Origin: CAZNPU01 sp964575335 | GTDB lineage: Bacteria > Planctomycetota > Phycisphaerae > Phycisphaerales > SM1A02 | Length of the DNA: 64,000 nt | Direction of reading: 5' to 3' | Assembly (NCBI GenBank): GCA_964575335.1 | Contig: CAZNPU010000008.1 | Coordinates: 50,829-114,828 of the forward strand | Shown: piece after piece, positions 1 through 8,785 of the stretch | Position numbering within the stretch: the stretch's first letter is position 1 | How the letters are laid out: each line of letters opens with the position of its first letter | Position numbers and translations under genes: made by a program | Notes under the pieces: generated by a model | The model's database searches: none | Seen by the model: the letters and a program-made list of their open reading frames with translations, nothing else | Told to the model about the DNA's origin: nothing

Positions 1-1081
1 CGCCCACCGCCGGCGGAATGCCGGGCATGTCAACCATCATGCCGATCGCTGAGCCGATGGTGGCCGGCACGGCAAGCGAGGCTGCAAGCAGACTCTGACG
101 AAGCAACTTGGCTGGTTCACGCAGCAGAAAACAGGGCAAGGTCAGCCCCAGCACAAGCAGGTTTGACAGCGCGGAGGCAAAGCGTGAATAACGGTGCCGC
201 AACAGCGCATCGCGGCCGGTTGTTTCAGGCACAGCCAGCATTTCGCTGATCTGACTCAGACTCAACATGCTGGCGAACTGGTTATAACGCCGCACCATCA
301 GCAGTTTGGGTGAAATATCGGTGTGATAAATCTCCGGCGGCTGATCGTCAGACGCGCCGGCGTGGTGATCGTCGGCGTCGGCGAGAACTTCATTCGGCAA
401 GCGCTGGCGAATGACCGCCGGGTCCGTCAGAAGCCAGCCCTTGTCGCGTTCAGACCAGGTCGCGCTGGTAGCGGTAATGCGCCGAACCGTGCGGCCAAGC
501 TGATCGCGTTCGAGAAAGGTGGGGTACGACAGAGTTTCGCTCAGCGGGTCAAAAAGCGGCGCCTGCAGCAGCGTGCCGCGGGTATCGCGCGTGAACATCA
601 CTTCAAAGCTGTCCACGCCGCGACTACCGATTTCCTTGTGATCGCGCAGCAACAGCGGCGCGACACGGGGAAGAATCAGTTCCTGATTCAGCAGTTGCAC
701 CACACTCAGGCCGAACGCTGCCACAAAAAACGGCATGGCCACGCGCCGCAGGCTGACGCCCGAAGCCATGATCGCCACCAGCTCTCGATACCGGTGCATC
801 TGCGCAAGCGTGAACCCCATCGCACCGATGGCCACCAGGCCATGCAGATAGGCGTAGAACTGAAAGACCCGCGGCCCCTGGAAATCCACTATCGCCAACG
901 CAAGCTCATAGCTGAATGCGCCAGCGCCGGCTTCCGATCCGATACGGCTGCGCACCACCTCAACGAACTTGTCCAGTTGCAGGATCAGATCCACCGCTAC
1001 TGCAAACACAAACAACAGCGTGAACAGCAACGCGAAGTTCACCAGAAATCGAATCAGGATGTGACGATCAAGAATAGACAC
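1..1081 (-). CDS. LptF/LptG-family lipopolysaccharide export permease (3' end outside window)
   Basis: Inner-membrane permease of the YjgP/YjgQ family, expected to work with LptB and LptC to extract LPS from the inner membrane. The reverse strand reads from a GTG start (VSILDRHILIRFLVNF), with an in-frame stop upstream. The first membrane segment is at about residues 8-30, then a second and third segment (FYAYLHGLVAIGAMGF, and around VAMPFFVAAFGLSVVQL). A periplasmic domain follows, and C-terminal membrane segments run off the window edge. The conserved family pattern around the third segment (YRELVAIMASGVSLRRV) is clear. It lies 121 bases downstream of a second family member in the same orientation, as lptF and lptG usually do. 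Which of the two is F and which is G was not decided. Confidence 0.85.
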   Translation of the reverse strand, partial: MSILDRHILIRFLVNFALLFTLLFVFAVAVDLILQLDKFVEVVRSRIGSEAGAGAFSYELALAIVDFQGPRVFQFYAYLHGLVAIGAMGFTLAQMHRYRELVAIMASGVSLRRVAMPFFVAAFGLSVVQLLNQELILPRVAPLLLRDHKEIGSRGVDSFEVMFTRDTRGTLLQAPLFDPLSETLSYPTFLERDQLGRTVRRITATSATWSERDKGWLLTDPAVIRQRLPNEVLADADDHHAGASDDQPPEIYHTDISPKLLMVRRYNQFASMLSLSQISEMLAVPETTGRDALLRHRYSRFASALSNLLVLGLTLPCFLLREPAKLLRQSLLAASLAVPATIGSAIGMMVDMPGIPPAVG

Positions 1082-1202
1082 GCTGCAGATTGACTCACAT
1101 TGGCATCAGACAGAGATTCAGAAGCGTCAACATTACTCGCGCAATTCGATCTGCCATCATCTCACGGGCACGGGATAGACGGTTTCGACATGTCGCATGC
1201 GT

Positions 1203-2900
1203 TCAATTCCGGGCCAGCTTCACATAAGCCGATACGATCAACACCACCATCACCGCGTTGCCCGACCACATCACCGCAACGCCTCCCAGATAGCCGTCAC
1301 GCAGCAACTGATCGCCTGCGGAAATCAGCACAAGATTCAGCACCGAAGGCAAAAACGCCCAGAGATAAATGGTCAGCGGCAGGCTGTTTCGCAGCGTCAT
1401 CGCCAGCGTAGCGCCGAGCATCAGCAACAAAAACGCCGTCACCGACAGCGCATATCGGGCCGAAAGGCGGCTGGTGATCTGCCATTGCAGCGATTGGATT
1501 TCGTGCAGCACTGCATTGATGGCTCGCTGCACGCGTGCTGATGGCTGCTGCATGCTGCTGGCGATCTCGATCAACTGCTGTGAGGGCAGCAGCGACAGAT
1601 CCTCCGCAGGCAGGGTTGCCAGGTGCAGTTCGGGAATCAGCAGCCCGTCGCGCCGATTGACTGCTGATCCCTGACGCAGATCGATCACGTCATATTCGCC
1701 CAATACCAGGTCAAATGCCGGACTGGACAGTGAGCCGCCCCCCGTTATGCCTGGGCTTGCTCCCGCAGTTGTGCCCCCTGCTCCGCCCGCTGCCCCGCCC
1801 ACCGGCGCAAGTTCAACCATGGAGCTGGTGAAGCGTCGAATGGGCGTATCGCCTTCAAATTGCACGATCTGAATCGGGCGGCCATCGCGCGAGACGAACT
1901 GCCGACCCTGCAGGCGATCCGCATACACGGCATAGCCGCGCGCCGGCCCCTGATCGTTGCTGAACACGATCAATTCAACATTGCCGTTGTCTCGCAACTG
2001 CTGATCGATGGCCTCGCGCGTCTGCATTTCGCGGATGATTGACGCAAGCACTTGCTTGGCCTGAATCACCTTCAAAAACTGATCCGGATTTTTTCGAAGC
2101 GCCATCAGCTCATCGCGCGTCATCCATTTGGGGTTATCGCGCAGGGGATTGGGTACCGCGATGGCGTTGGGCGCAACCGTTGGCGCGTAGGCCAGATCGC
2201 CAGCAGCAGCGTTGTACGCCACGGTATCGCTCATCACCAGCTTGAGAAACGTCTGGCCTTCACGTCGATACACATCAACGATGGCTCGCGCTGCTGTGAC
2301 GTCGCGCGTCACCCGCCCCTGTTCATCCAGTTCCGCAGCAGCGACTTCAATCAGATGCATGCGCGTTTCCGGACCGCCAGGCCCCGCGGGCTGTTCTTCC
2401 ACAACGATGTCGCTAGCGTAAATCTGCAGGTCCTTGAGCTTGAACGGCTCGCCTCGTTCGATGGACGCCTGGAACATCTTGGTGATGTCCTTGGCGACCA
2501 ACTGCTCGATGATGGTCCAGAAACGCGGAATGACCCACTGGGTCAGCAGCACCATGATGACCGTCAGGCACAGCCCCAGCGCAGCAACGGGCAGCAGAAT
2601 GCGTCGATAGCTGATCCCGCTGGCTGCCATGGCCAGAATTTCATTGTCGCTGGTCATGCGATGCAGCGCCAATGTTGCGCCAAAGCCGGCAGCAAAGGGC
2701 AAGGCAAACTGCAGCATGGGCACGATAACCAGCCCCAGGTACTTGGCAGTCTGCTGGGCATCGAGCATTGCATCGCCCGCCAGCGGCTTGAGCGTCGCGC
2801 CGAAGGCGATCACCGTGACCAGCACCACGGCGGTCAGGCCGATCAGTCGCACAAGATCGCCAAGGATGAAACGGTACAGAATCCGGGGCATCGCTGGCAT
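1203..2900 (-). CDS. LptF/LptG-family permease
   Basis: Second YjgP/YjgQ permease, about 565 residues, which is long for the family (usually 350-400). N-terminal membrane segments lie at about 12-35, 55-80 and 105-125, and the conserved stretch EILAMAASGISYRRIL is present. The periplasmic domain of roughly 300 residues is enlarged. It carries a Gly/Ala-rich insert near residue 375 (GGAAGGAGGTTAGASPGITG) just before the last four-segment bundle at about 480-560. Several start codons are possible: GTG 2909, ATG 2900 and ATG 2891. None has a convincing Shine-Dalgarno sequence, so ATG 2900 is a compromise. It pairs with the downstream permease as an LPS export channel, which implies an outer membrane. 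Confidence 0.85.
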   Translation of the reverse strand: MPAMPRILYRFILGDLVRLIGLTAVVLVTVIAFGATLKPLAGDAMLDAQQTAKYLGLVIVPMLQFALPFAAGFGATLALHRMTSDNEILAMAASGISYRRILLPVAALGLCLTVIMVLLTQWVIPRFWTIIEQLVAKDITKMFQASIERGEPFKLKDLQIYASDIVVEEQPAGPGGPETRMHLIEVAAAELDEQGRVTRDVTAARAIVDVYRREGQTFLKLVMSDTVAYNAAAGDLAYAPTVAPNAIAVPNPLRDNPKWMTRDELMALRKNPDQFLKVIQAKQVLASIIREMQTREAIDQQLRDNGNVELIVFSNDQGPARGYAVYADRLQGRQFVSRDGRPIQIVQFEGDTPIRRFTSSMVELAPVGGAAGGAGGTTAGASPGITGGGSLSSPAFDLVLGEYDVIDLRQGSAVNRRDGLLIPELHLATLPAEDLSLLPSQQLIEIASSMQQPSARVQRAINAVLHEIQSLQWQITSRLSARYALSVTAFLLLMLGATLAMTLRNSLPLTIYLWAFLPSVLNLVLISAGDQLLRDGYLGGVAVMWSGNAVMVVLIVSAYVKLARN

Positions 2901-3157
2901 TATCGCCACTGCATGCGATTTGGACCACTGAGATTGCTCAACGAAACCGGACCAATCTCACTACCAAGCGCGTGTGGCCGATACGCCGCTGCGCGCGGCG
3001 GTTTACGCAAACCTTGCCGGTCACGCCGCGTGCGGCAGCTGATTGTGCTGTGCCGTTGCACACGCTGCTTGTCTTGAAGTCGCCTGAATTCGATGAGTTC
3101 AATGGTGCGACAATTTCGTTCTAGGTGTGCTCGGGCCTGTTGAGGAGAGCAAACGCC

Positions 3158-3619
3158 GTGTCGATGGTTTCCGGTCCAATGCAGCAGCGCGTCAGCAGGC
3201 GGGGCTTTACGCTGCTGGAAGCGTTGATGGCCTCAGGCATTTTACTGGGGATTGTGGTGGCGGTGACGTCAGCCGTGACCGCAGGCCAGCAGCATGCTTT
3301 CGAAGCGCAGCAGCGCATTGCCGGAACGCTCGCCGCCGAGGATCTCATGGGCCGGCTCACAACCGTTTCCTATGCGACGCTGCCAACATGGAACGGTTAC
3401 ACCGAACCGGTGGGCGAGATGGTGGACATGGCTGGCAATCCGTTGCCGGAGAGCTTTGCCAGCGTTGGCCGAGCGGTGCAGGTTGCGTCGTCAACGCAGA
3501 TGTTCAATGACCTTGGCGTGGTGATCAATGGACGCGAGGTGCGGGTTCGCGCGTTCGACAACGGCAACCGCACCCTGGCAGAGCTGATCCGATTCATACC
3601 GGAGCCGCCTTCGCCATGA
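3158..3619 (+). CDS. Type II secretion/type IV pilus pseudopilin, GspI/PilV-like
   Basis: Small pseudopilin of about 153 residues. A prepilin peptidase site is visible as RRG|FTLLEALMAS, with glutamate at mature position 5, followed by one hydrophobic helix. The rest is a short globular domain ending in a proline-rich tail. GTG 3158 is chosen because GAGGAGA sits 9 bases upstream. ATG 3164 is the alternative. The gene overlaps the next pseudopilin gene by 4 bases (ATGA) and opens an I-J-K-H type operon. Product is expected in the inner membrane before assembly into a pseudopilus tip. GspI versus PilV cannot be settled from sequence alone. Confidence 0.8.
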   Translation: MSMVSGPMQQRVSRRGFTLLEALMASGILLGIVVAVTSAVTAGQQHAFEAQQRIAGTLAAEDLMGRLTTVSYATLPTWNGYTEPVGEMVDMAGNPLPESFASVGRAVQVASSTQMFNDLGVVINGREVRVRAFDNGNRTLAELIRFIPEPPSP

Positions 3620-4251
3620 TCTCAGACCGCAACATTTGCCTGAAGCATCCGCGAGGTTTGAGCCTGCTCGAATTGCTGCTGGCGCTGTCGATCACCGCTA
3701 TGGTCGGAGCAGCGATTGCCGGCATGCTCGGGGCGGTCTCCAGCGGCGTCGGCGCGCGGCGCGACACGCGAGCCGTCATGGTGCTCGCCAACGCAGCCCA
3801 GGCGAGGCTTGCAGCGTACATCATGCCCAGCCGCTGTGTGCTGAGCGTTGACGGACCAAATCTGGTGCTGTGGTTCAATGACAACCGCGAAAGCGACACG
3901 GTTCACGCCACCGAGCTGCGCTGGCTCATCTTCGATGCGAAAACCGGCACGCTGAATGTGCATTACGTGAACTTGCCATCATCATGGACACAGATAGGAC
4001 GCGATCTGGAAGATCACGAATATCCACTTGGCACACCGTGGAACAGTGTGCTCGCTGAGTATCAGGCCAAAGGCTGGACCGCAAGCTGCACGCTTGTTGA
4101 CGGGCTGGCGAGCGCCGCCATCAAAACCGATTCAAAAGCTGCGCTGAACGTGCGGCACATCGTGTACGAATTGGGCTTCAACACTGAAGCTGGCGAAGTT
4201 CGCATGAATGCCGCCAGCACCATCCGCGAACTTCGCACGCCTGTGCAGTAG
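3616..4251 (+). CDS. Pseudopilin, GspJ/PilW-like
   Basis: A pseudopilin of 211 residues. The processing site is HPRG|LSLLELLLALS, with glutamate at mature position 5 and a following transmembrane helix. It is longer than the preceding pseudopilin, as GspJ normally is relative to GspI. Start ATG 3616 overlaps the upstream stop, indicating translational coupling. It is followed after 8 bases by the GspK-like gene. The globular part is unremarkable and was assigned by position and size rather than by specific motifs. Confidence 0.75.
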   Translation: MISDRNICLKHPRGLSLLELLLALSITAMVGAAIAGMLGAVSSGVGARRDTRAVMVLANAAQARLAAYIMPSRCVLSVDGPNLVLWFNDNRESDTVHATELRWLIFDAKTGTLNVHYVNLPSSWTQIGRDLEDHEYPLGTPWNSVLAEYQAKGWTASCTLVDGLASAAIKTDSKAALNVRHIVYELGFNTEAGEVRMNAASTIRELRTPVQ

Positions 4252-4259
4252 GAGCGCTG

Positions 4260-5873
4260 ATGAGCATGAACATGCAATTCCGAACAAGCCCCTCTCAGCA
4301 TCGTCGCGGCGTGGCCATGTTGCTGGTGCTGGTGAGCCTGATGACCGCAACGGTCCTGACGATCTCGTATCTGGCCAGCCGGGACAACTCCGGCGCAATC
4401 GGCGAGAACGTCGCCAAAGCGGCTGCTGCGCGATGGGCTGCCGAGGCCGGGCTTGAACTGGGCATCGCTGCCTTGCAGACCGAGGCAGAATGGCGGATCC
4501 AGGCGAGCGACGGCTATCTGATTTACGCTCATCCGCTGGGCGATGCGATTGTATCGGTTGAACTGCTGGACCTTGAGACCAACGCACCGCCGTGGGATTC
4601 GTCGGAACACTTGCAGTTGACCTCTCGCGCGATCATTGATGGCATTGAGCAGGTTGCAACAGCCACTGTGTACGTACCGCTGGACGTCAATCAAAGCGTG
4701 GATGTTGATCTCAGCGAGTTTGCGATCTTTTCCACTGAAACCATAACGCTCTCGGGTGATGCTGTCGTGACGCGCTGGCCGAACGCGCCGCTGAGCGTCC
4801 TGGGCAAACCCGTCGCCCTCGGCACGCTCGCCACCGGCGCTTCCAGTGTGATGCTGCTGAGCAATGCCGCCATCATCGACGGCCGCATTTACCATCCGCC
4901 TGGCGCATCGGCATCGCTCATATCAACATCAACGGGCATCAGGATTCCTTCCACCGGGCTGCCGGATGTCGTGCCCGTACCGGCGCCTCCAGCGTCGGGC
5001 GTCAGCGAGCCGCAGACCTTCTCATTCATCCCGCCGCTGGACTTCATCGGCGGAACAGGCACGATCCTGGTCAACACCCGCGGCGCTGCGATTGCAATGA
5101 CCTCCAATGCCGTCCGCACGGTTAAGGGCACTCTTTCTGTCGTCTCCGATAGCGATTTCTCACTGACGGACTCAAAGCTCATCATTGATGGCAACGTGAC
5201 AATAGTCGTCTTCAACGATCTGTCACTGGTCAATGCATCAATCGAATTGCTGCCCGGCGCGCAATTGAAGCTGTTCGTCAGAGGCGAAATTCGAATGCAG
5301 GACAGCTATATCGGCGAGATGCGCGCCGACAATCTTCGAGACAACACCGGCAACGCAGCATACATGGACCCGGAACGCGTGCTGCTGTTTCGCATGACCA
5401 ACCATGGAGCGGAAACCACTTGGCAGCTTGAGGGCAATTCCGTCGCCAAGGCAAGCATGTACGCGCGCGACACAGTGTTTGCAGTCAAGGACAACTCGGC
5501 TCTATACGGCCGCGTTATGGCCAAGCAGGTTTTACTTTCCGGAAACGGCGCACTGTTTTACGACCCCAGCCTTGATTCGCGTACCGGGTACATCAACACC
5601 AATGGACCGTTATACGAATCTGACGGCTCACTCAAGGAAGCGTTCCGCACACTGGCTGCACTGGACGGCGCCGTACTGCAGGCTGTTGCCGACAGTACCG
5701 GCGTATTCGTGAAAGACGTACTGCATCCGAAGCTGATCCGCATACCTGCCGACGCCGATTCACTCATGGACAACTCAGACGATCCATATGCCGCAACGCC
5801 GCGCAATGTGAAAGTGGAGTATGTCGTCAACGCCATCGGCAGCCGCGTTGACAGTTGGGAGAACGATGGATAA
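4260..5873 (+). CDS. Large pseudopilin, GspK/PilX-like
   Basis: Protein of 537 residues. The prepilin-like N-terminus, HRRG|VAMLLVLVSLMTATVL, lacks glutamate at mature position 5, as is characteristic of GspK, which caps the pseudopilus. After the helix comes AEAGLELGIAALQ, typical of PilX/GspK N-terminal domains. From about residue 150 onward the protein becomes a long series of short hydrophobic beta strands rich in N, D, S and V (for example SNAAIIDGRIYHPPG and DSKLIIDGNVTIVVF). This suggests a beta-solenoid rather than the usual GspK alpha-helical domain. The start lies 8 bases after the previous gene, and the stop overlaps the next start (ATGGATAA). Confidence 0.75.
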   Translation: MSMNMQFRTSPSQHRRGVAMLLVLVSLMTATVLTISYLASRDNSGAIGENVAKAAAARWAAEAGLELGIAALQTEAEWRIQASDGYLIYAHPLGDAIVSVELLDLETNAPPWDSSEHLQLTSRAIIDGIEQVATATVYVPLDVNQSVDVDLSEFAIFSTETITLSGDAVVTRWPNAPLSVLGKPVALGTLATGASSVMLLSNAAIIDGRIYHPPGASASLISTSTGIRIPSTGLPDVVPVPAPPASGVSEPQTFSFIPPLDFIGGTGTILVNTRGAAIAMTSNAVRTVKGTLSVVSDSDFSLTDSKLIIDGNVTIVVFNDLSLVNASIELLPGAQLKLFVRGEIRMQDSYIGEMRADNLRDNTGNAAYMDPERVLLFRMTNHGAETTWQLEGNSVAKASMYARDTVFAVKDNSALYGRVMAKQVLLSGNGALFYDPSLDSRTGYINTNGPLYESDGSLKEAFRTLAALDGAVLQAVADSTGVFVKDVLHPKLIRIPADADSLMDNSDDPYAATPRNVKVEYVVNAIGSRVDSWENDG

Positions 5874-6459
5874 CTGCGCACGACATCACACGCGGAAGCC
5901 AGGCCAGCGTCGCAGCAGCGTCATCAGCCGGGCGTTTACGCTCATTGACATGATGATGACGCTCACCATCATCGCGACCGCAGCGGTCATTGTGGTGCCC
6001 ATGATGAGCGACGACGGCCAATTGCGCGTCACAGCCGCAGCCAACGTGCTTCGATCCGACATCGAGCTGGCGCAGGTGATGACCATCGCGCATCCCGCGC
6101 GGCCGGTCATCGTGCGCTTCGCCCCCAGAAGCAATTCCTATTGGCTTGCGTACGAGGACACGCCGGACACGCCGCTCGTGCGAGAAAACGGTGAAACATA
6201 TCATGTCACGTTCGGCGTCGGCCGGGCCCGTACAGCCAAAGACGTTTCAATGTCGCTGCAATCCATGCCCGACAACAGGCTCACCTTCAATGCGCACGGC
6301 GGATTGACGAACCTCAATGCGCAGCCCGAAATTCATCTGCAGCACAATTCCACCGCTCTGAAGCTGACGATTTCGCCAAGCACCGGCAGCATTGCCGAAG
6401 CGGAAGTTAAGGTTGATTCCGGCAAAGGCAAAGGCCAGAGCAAAGGAAAAGGCAAGTAA
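5866..6459 (+). CDS. Pseudopilin, GspH-like
   Basis: Pseudopilin of about 197 residues. Its N-terminal hydrophobic helix is preceded by SRA|FTLIDMMMTLTII. Two positions are unusual: the residue before the cleavage point is alanine instead of glycine, and mature position 5 is aspartate instead of glutamate. The body matches the GspH/FimT layout (conversion of short strands after LRSDIELAQ). The C-terminus is a lysine/glycine-rich tail (GKGKGQSKGKGK). ATG 5866 is chosen over upstream codons because GGGAGA lies 3-8 bases before it and it overlaps the GspK-like stop. No gspD, E, F or G gene lies within this window. Confidence 0.75.
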   Translation: MDNCARHHTRKPGQRRSSVISRAFTLIDMMMTLTIIATAAVIVVPMMSDDGQLRVTAAANVLRSDIELAQVMTIAHPARPVIVRFAPRSNSYWLAYEDTPDTPLVRENGETYHVTFGVGRARTAKDVSMSLQSMPDNRLTFNAHGGLTNLNAQPEIHLQHNSTALKLTISPSTGSIAEAEVKVDSGKGKGQSKGKGK

Positions 6460-6496
6460 TTCACCGATTCCGAACTGATGGCTCAATCAGCTTCGA

Positions 6497-7879
6497 TCAG
6501 CGCAAGCCGTATTCCTTCAGCTTGCGATAGAGCGTGCGTTCGCCAATGCCCAGAAGGTGAGCAGCCTGTTCGCGATTGCCGCCGGTCATCGCCAGCGTCT
6601 GACGAATAGCTTCCTTCTCGAGTTTGTCCAGCCCCACCCCGGCCAGACTGCCTACGCCCGCAGCGTCATCGGCATCAGGTGTGCGGATCTCTTCCGGCAC
6701 GTGGCGCACGTCGATGACATTGTCTTCGCTCATCACAAGCATGCGCTGCACGGTGTTGAGCAGCTCGCGCACATTGCCCGGCCAACTGTAGGCGACCAGC
6801 CGCATCATCGCCGGCTCGGTGATGGTGGGAACGGGTTTGCCCAGCTCAGCAGCGAATCGACCGGCAAAGTGGTTCACCAGCCGCGGAATATCCTCACGCC
6901 GTTCGCGCAGGGGCGGGACGTGAATCTCAGCGCCTTTGATGCGGAAATAAAGGTCATCGCGGAACTTGCCAGCCGCCACCGCCGCCTTCAGATCCTGATT
7001 GGTTGCGCTGACGAATCGCACATCGGTCTTGCGCGTTTCGTTTGAACCCAGCCGCACCACTTCGCCGGTTTCCAGCACGCGAAGCAGCTTGGCCTGCATG
7101 GTGAGCGGCATGTCGCCGATTTCATCCAGAAAAAGCGTTCCGCCATCTGCGTATTCGAACACGCCCTCGCGATCGCGGTCTGCTCCGGTGAACGCGCCGC
7201 GCACGTGGCCGAAAAGCTGGTCCTCCAGCAGCGATTCGCTCTGTCCAGCCGCGTTGAAGGTGACGTAGCGTTTGTCCTTGCGCCGCGAGTGGCGGTGAAT
7301 TGCCGCTGCAATCAGTTCCTTGCCCGTGCCTGATTCGCCGGTGATGAGCACCGGAATATTGCTCGGCGCAACCTGCTTGATGGTAGCGATGATCTTTCGA
7401 ATGGCCGGCGACTCGCCGATGATGCCTTCAAAGCCATATGCCGACTGCAGCTGTCCCCGCAGCGACATATTTTGATGCCGCAGCAGCACGGTCTCCGCCG
7501 CACGGTTCACCAGGTTGCGAAACACCACCAGATCAAGCGGCTTTTCGATGAAGTCGTACGCCCCGCCCTGCAGCGCAGCCTTGGCCGTGGGCACATCACC
7601 GTGGGCCGTCACCATGATGGTTTCCGCGTCGGCCTGATGTTCCTTGGCGAGCTTGAGTACCTCCAGGCCGGCGGTTTCGTTCTCCATCACCAGATCGGTC
7701 ACGATCACATCGAACGTGCCGTGCAGCAGCTCATCGCGTGCCTGCTCAAGACTGTTGACAATGGTGCAGACATGTCCAAGTCGGCGCAGCGCCTCAGCCA
7801 TGACTTCAGCGTGATCCACTTCGTCATCGACGATCAGCACCTGGGCATGGAGTTGGTTTTTGTTCGTGTCATCTGCCAT
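6497..7879 (-). CDS. NtrC-family sigma54-dependent response regulator
   Basis: Activator of 460 residues with three domains. An N-terminal receiver (10-125) carries the phosphoacceptor D62 in DVIVTDLVM. The AAA+ domain (about 150-380) has Walker A GESGTGKE at 181-188, the sigma54-contact loop GAFTGA at 228-233 and Walker B GGTLFLDEIGD. The Fis-type helix-turn-helix is at the C-terminus (GGNREQAAHLLGIGERTLYRKLKEYGL). It is therefore expected to remodel sigma54 RNA polymerase when phosphorylated. ATG 7879 is chosen because the upstream extension is not receiver-like. No adjacent kinase gene was seen, so it is an orphan regulator. It converges on the pseudopilin operon with a 37-base gap. Confidence 0.9.
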   Translation of the reverse strand: MADDTNKNQLHAQVLIVDDEVDHAEVMAEALRRLGHVCTIVNSLEQARDELLHGTFDVIVTDLVMENETAGLEVLKLAKEHQADAETIMVTAHGDVPTAKAALQGGAYDFIEKPLDLVVFRNLVNRAAETVLLRHQNMSLRGQLQSAYGFEGIIGESPAIRKIIATIKQVAPSNIPVLITGESGTGKELIAAAIHRHSRRKDKRYVTFNAAGQSESLLEDQLFGHVRGAFTGADRDREGVFEYADGGTLFLDEIGDMPLTMQAKLLRVLETGEVVRLGSNETRKTDVRFVSATNQDLKAAVAAGKFRDDLYFRIKGAEIHVPPLRERREDIPRLVNHFAGRFAAELGKPVPTITEPAMMRLVAYSWPGNVRELLNTVQRMLVMSEDNVIDVRHVPEEIRTPDADDAAGVGSLAGVGLDKLEKEAIRQTLAMTGGNREQAAHLLGIGERTLYRKLKEYGLR

Positions 7880-8016
7880 AGACCCGTGATTGTAGCGAGG
7901 TGATCCCGCATCGCGATGAAGCCCTGGAGTGATGCCGATGATGCGAGCACGCAGCAGCCCGCTGCACATCAGCGCGCCAGCCTGCCACTGAGTCATTATC
8001 CGCCAACGATCCACCG

Positions 8017-8336
8017 CTACCGTTGCGAACAAAGCACAGGATCATCAATACACTCTTCCACAACTTGCCAGGCGCCGGAGTAGTACAGCAATCGCTGCTC
8101 ATCAATGCTGTTGTTCAAATCCGTGATGTTGCTGTCGGCACGCTTGACCACGCGCTGGAACAGGCCGTTGTACTCGTACTCGCCGCGCGGCCGGATGCTC
8201 TCAGTTCCGCCGGGGTTGGTGACGTGATCGACCTTGACCAATCGGTTCCAAGCATCATGCTTGAAGCGAAGACTGGTCGTTGAAGTCAGGTTCTGCTCGC
8301 GCAGGTTCCCGGCCTTGATTTCGTGATCGGAGCGAT
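8017..8336 (-). pseudogene. Rhs/YD-repeat core fragment
   Basis: A decayed piece of an Rhs (YD-repeat) core. The reverse strand reads KAGNLREQNLTSTTSLRFKH, then DAWNRLVKVDH and YEYNGLFQRVVKR, all recognisable from planctomycete YD-repeat proteins. The fragment begins immediately after the stop of the putative immunity gene at 8337. It ends at a stop after VLCSQR, where an intact protein would continue with further core sequence. It has no start codon of its own. It looks like the remnant left when a toxin/immunity cassette was inserted into, or displaced from, an rhs gene. Confidence 0.7.
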
Positions 8337-8777
8337 TCACCCATTGCGCAGCCCGGCCATTAGGCGCATCCCATCTGCCTCCAATGCCTCGCGCCACCTA
8401 TGGAGCCCGCGGCGGTAATCCTCCGCGGTTGGAAAATTCCCAATATGAGGCGGCAAGCCTTCTTTATGCTGAGGGCTGATGAGAGTCTCCAGACCGAACC
8501 AATTCTGCGAGTCTGGCCCAGACATTCGCACCAGCCGATCCATTGCAGGTTCGGGACCTTTCGGAAGGCGTACGAGATCACATTCTAATTGCGGAGATTG
8601 AAACTCCCAAGTAAGCACAAATGCCAGGTCGTCTCGAAGAAAGTACGCGCCATAGCCGCGACCAATGTCCTTGAAATGTGGCGTGAAATTATATCGCTTC
8701 AGAAACGGTGATAGCTCTTCGTCGACCAGTTCTCTGAATTGATCCAATGACACGTTGCGACCAAATATCAAACGCAT
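8337..8777 (-). CDS. Putative immunity protein of Rhs toxin-like tail
   Basis: Protein of about 146 residues with no recognised family. It begins MRLIFGRNVSLDQFRELVDE and has a mixed alpha/beta composition with no signal peptide or membrane segment, consistent with a cytoplasmic binding protein. Start ATG 8777 is chosen because it has an AGGAGG Shine-Dalgarno sequence placed directly between the toxin stop codon (8786-8788) and this ATG. The two genes are therefore tightly coupled. The immunity role is inferred entirely from position downstream of an Rhs C-terminal tail. Confidence 0.6.
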   Translation of the reverse strand: MRLIFGRNVSLDQFRELVDEELSPFLKRYNFTPHFKDIGRGYGAYFLRDDLAFVLTWEFQSPQLECDLVRLPKGPEPAMDRLVRMSGPDSQNWFGLETLISPQHKEGLPPHIGNFPTAEDYRRGLHRWREALEADGMRLMAGLRNG

Positions 8778-8785
8778 ATCCTCCT

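Noticed and set aside
323..1093. Long + strand frame of 256 codons
   Set aside because: It is the antisense shadow of the LptF/LptG permease. The minus strand shows the conserved membrane segments and motifs, while this frame has an Arg/His/Gln-rich composition with no motif.
2052..3077. Long + strand frame of 341 codons
   Set aside because: Mostly antisense to the second permease, no recognisable motif, and the same His/Gln/Arg-rich composition as other shadows.
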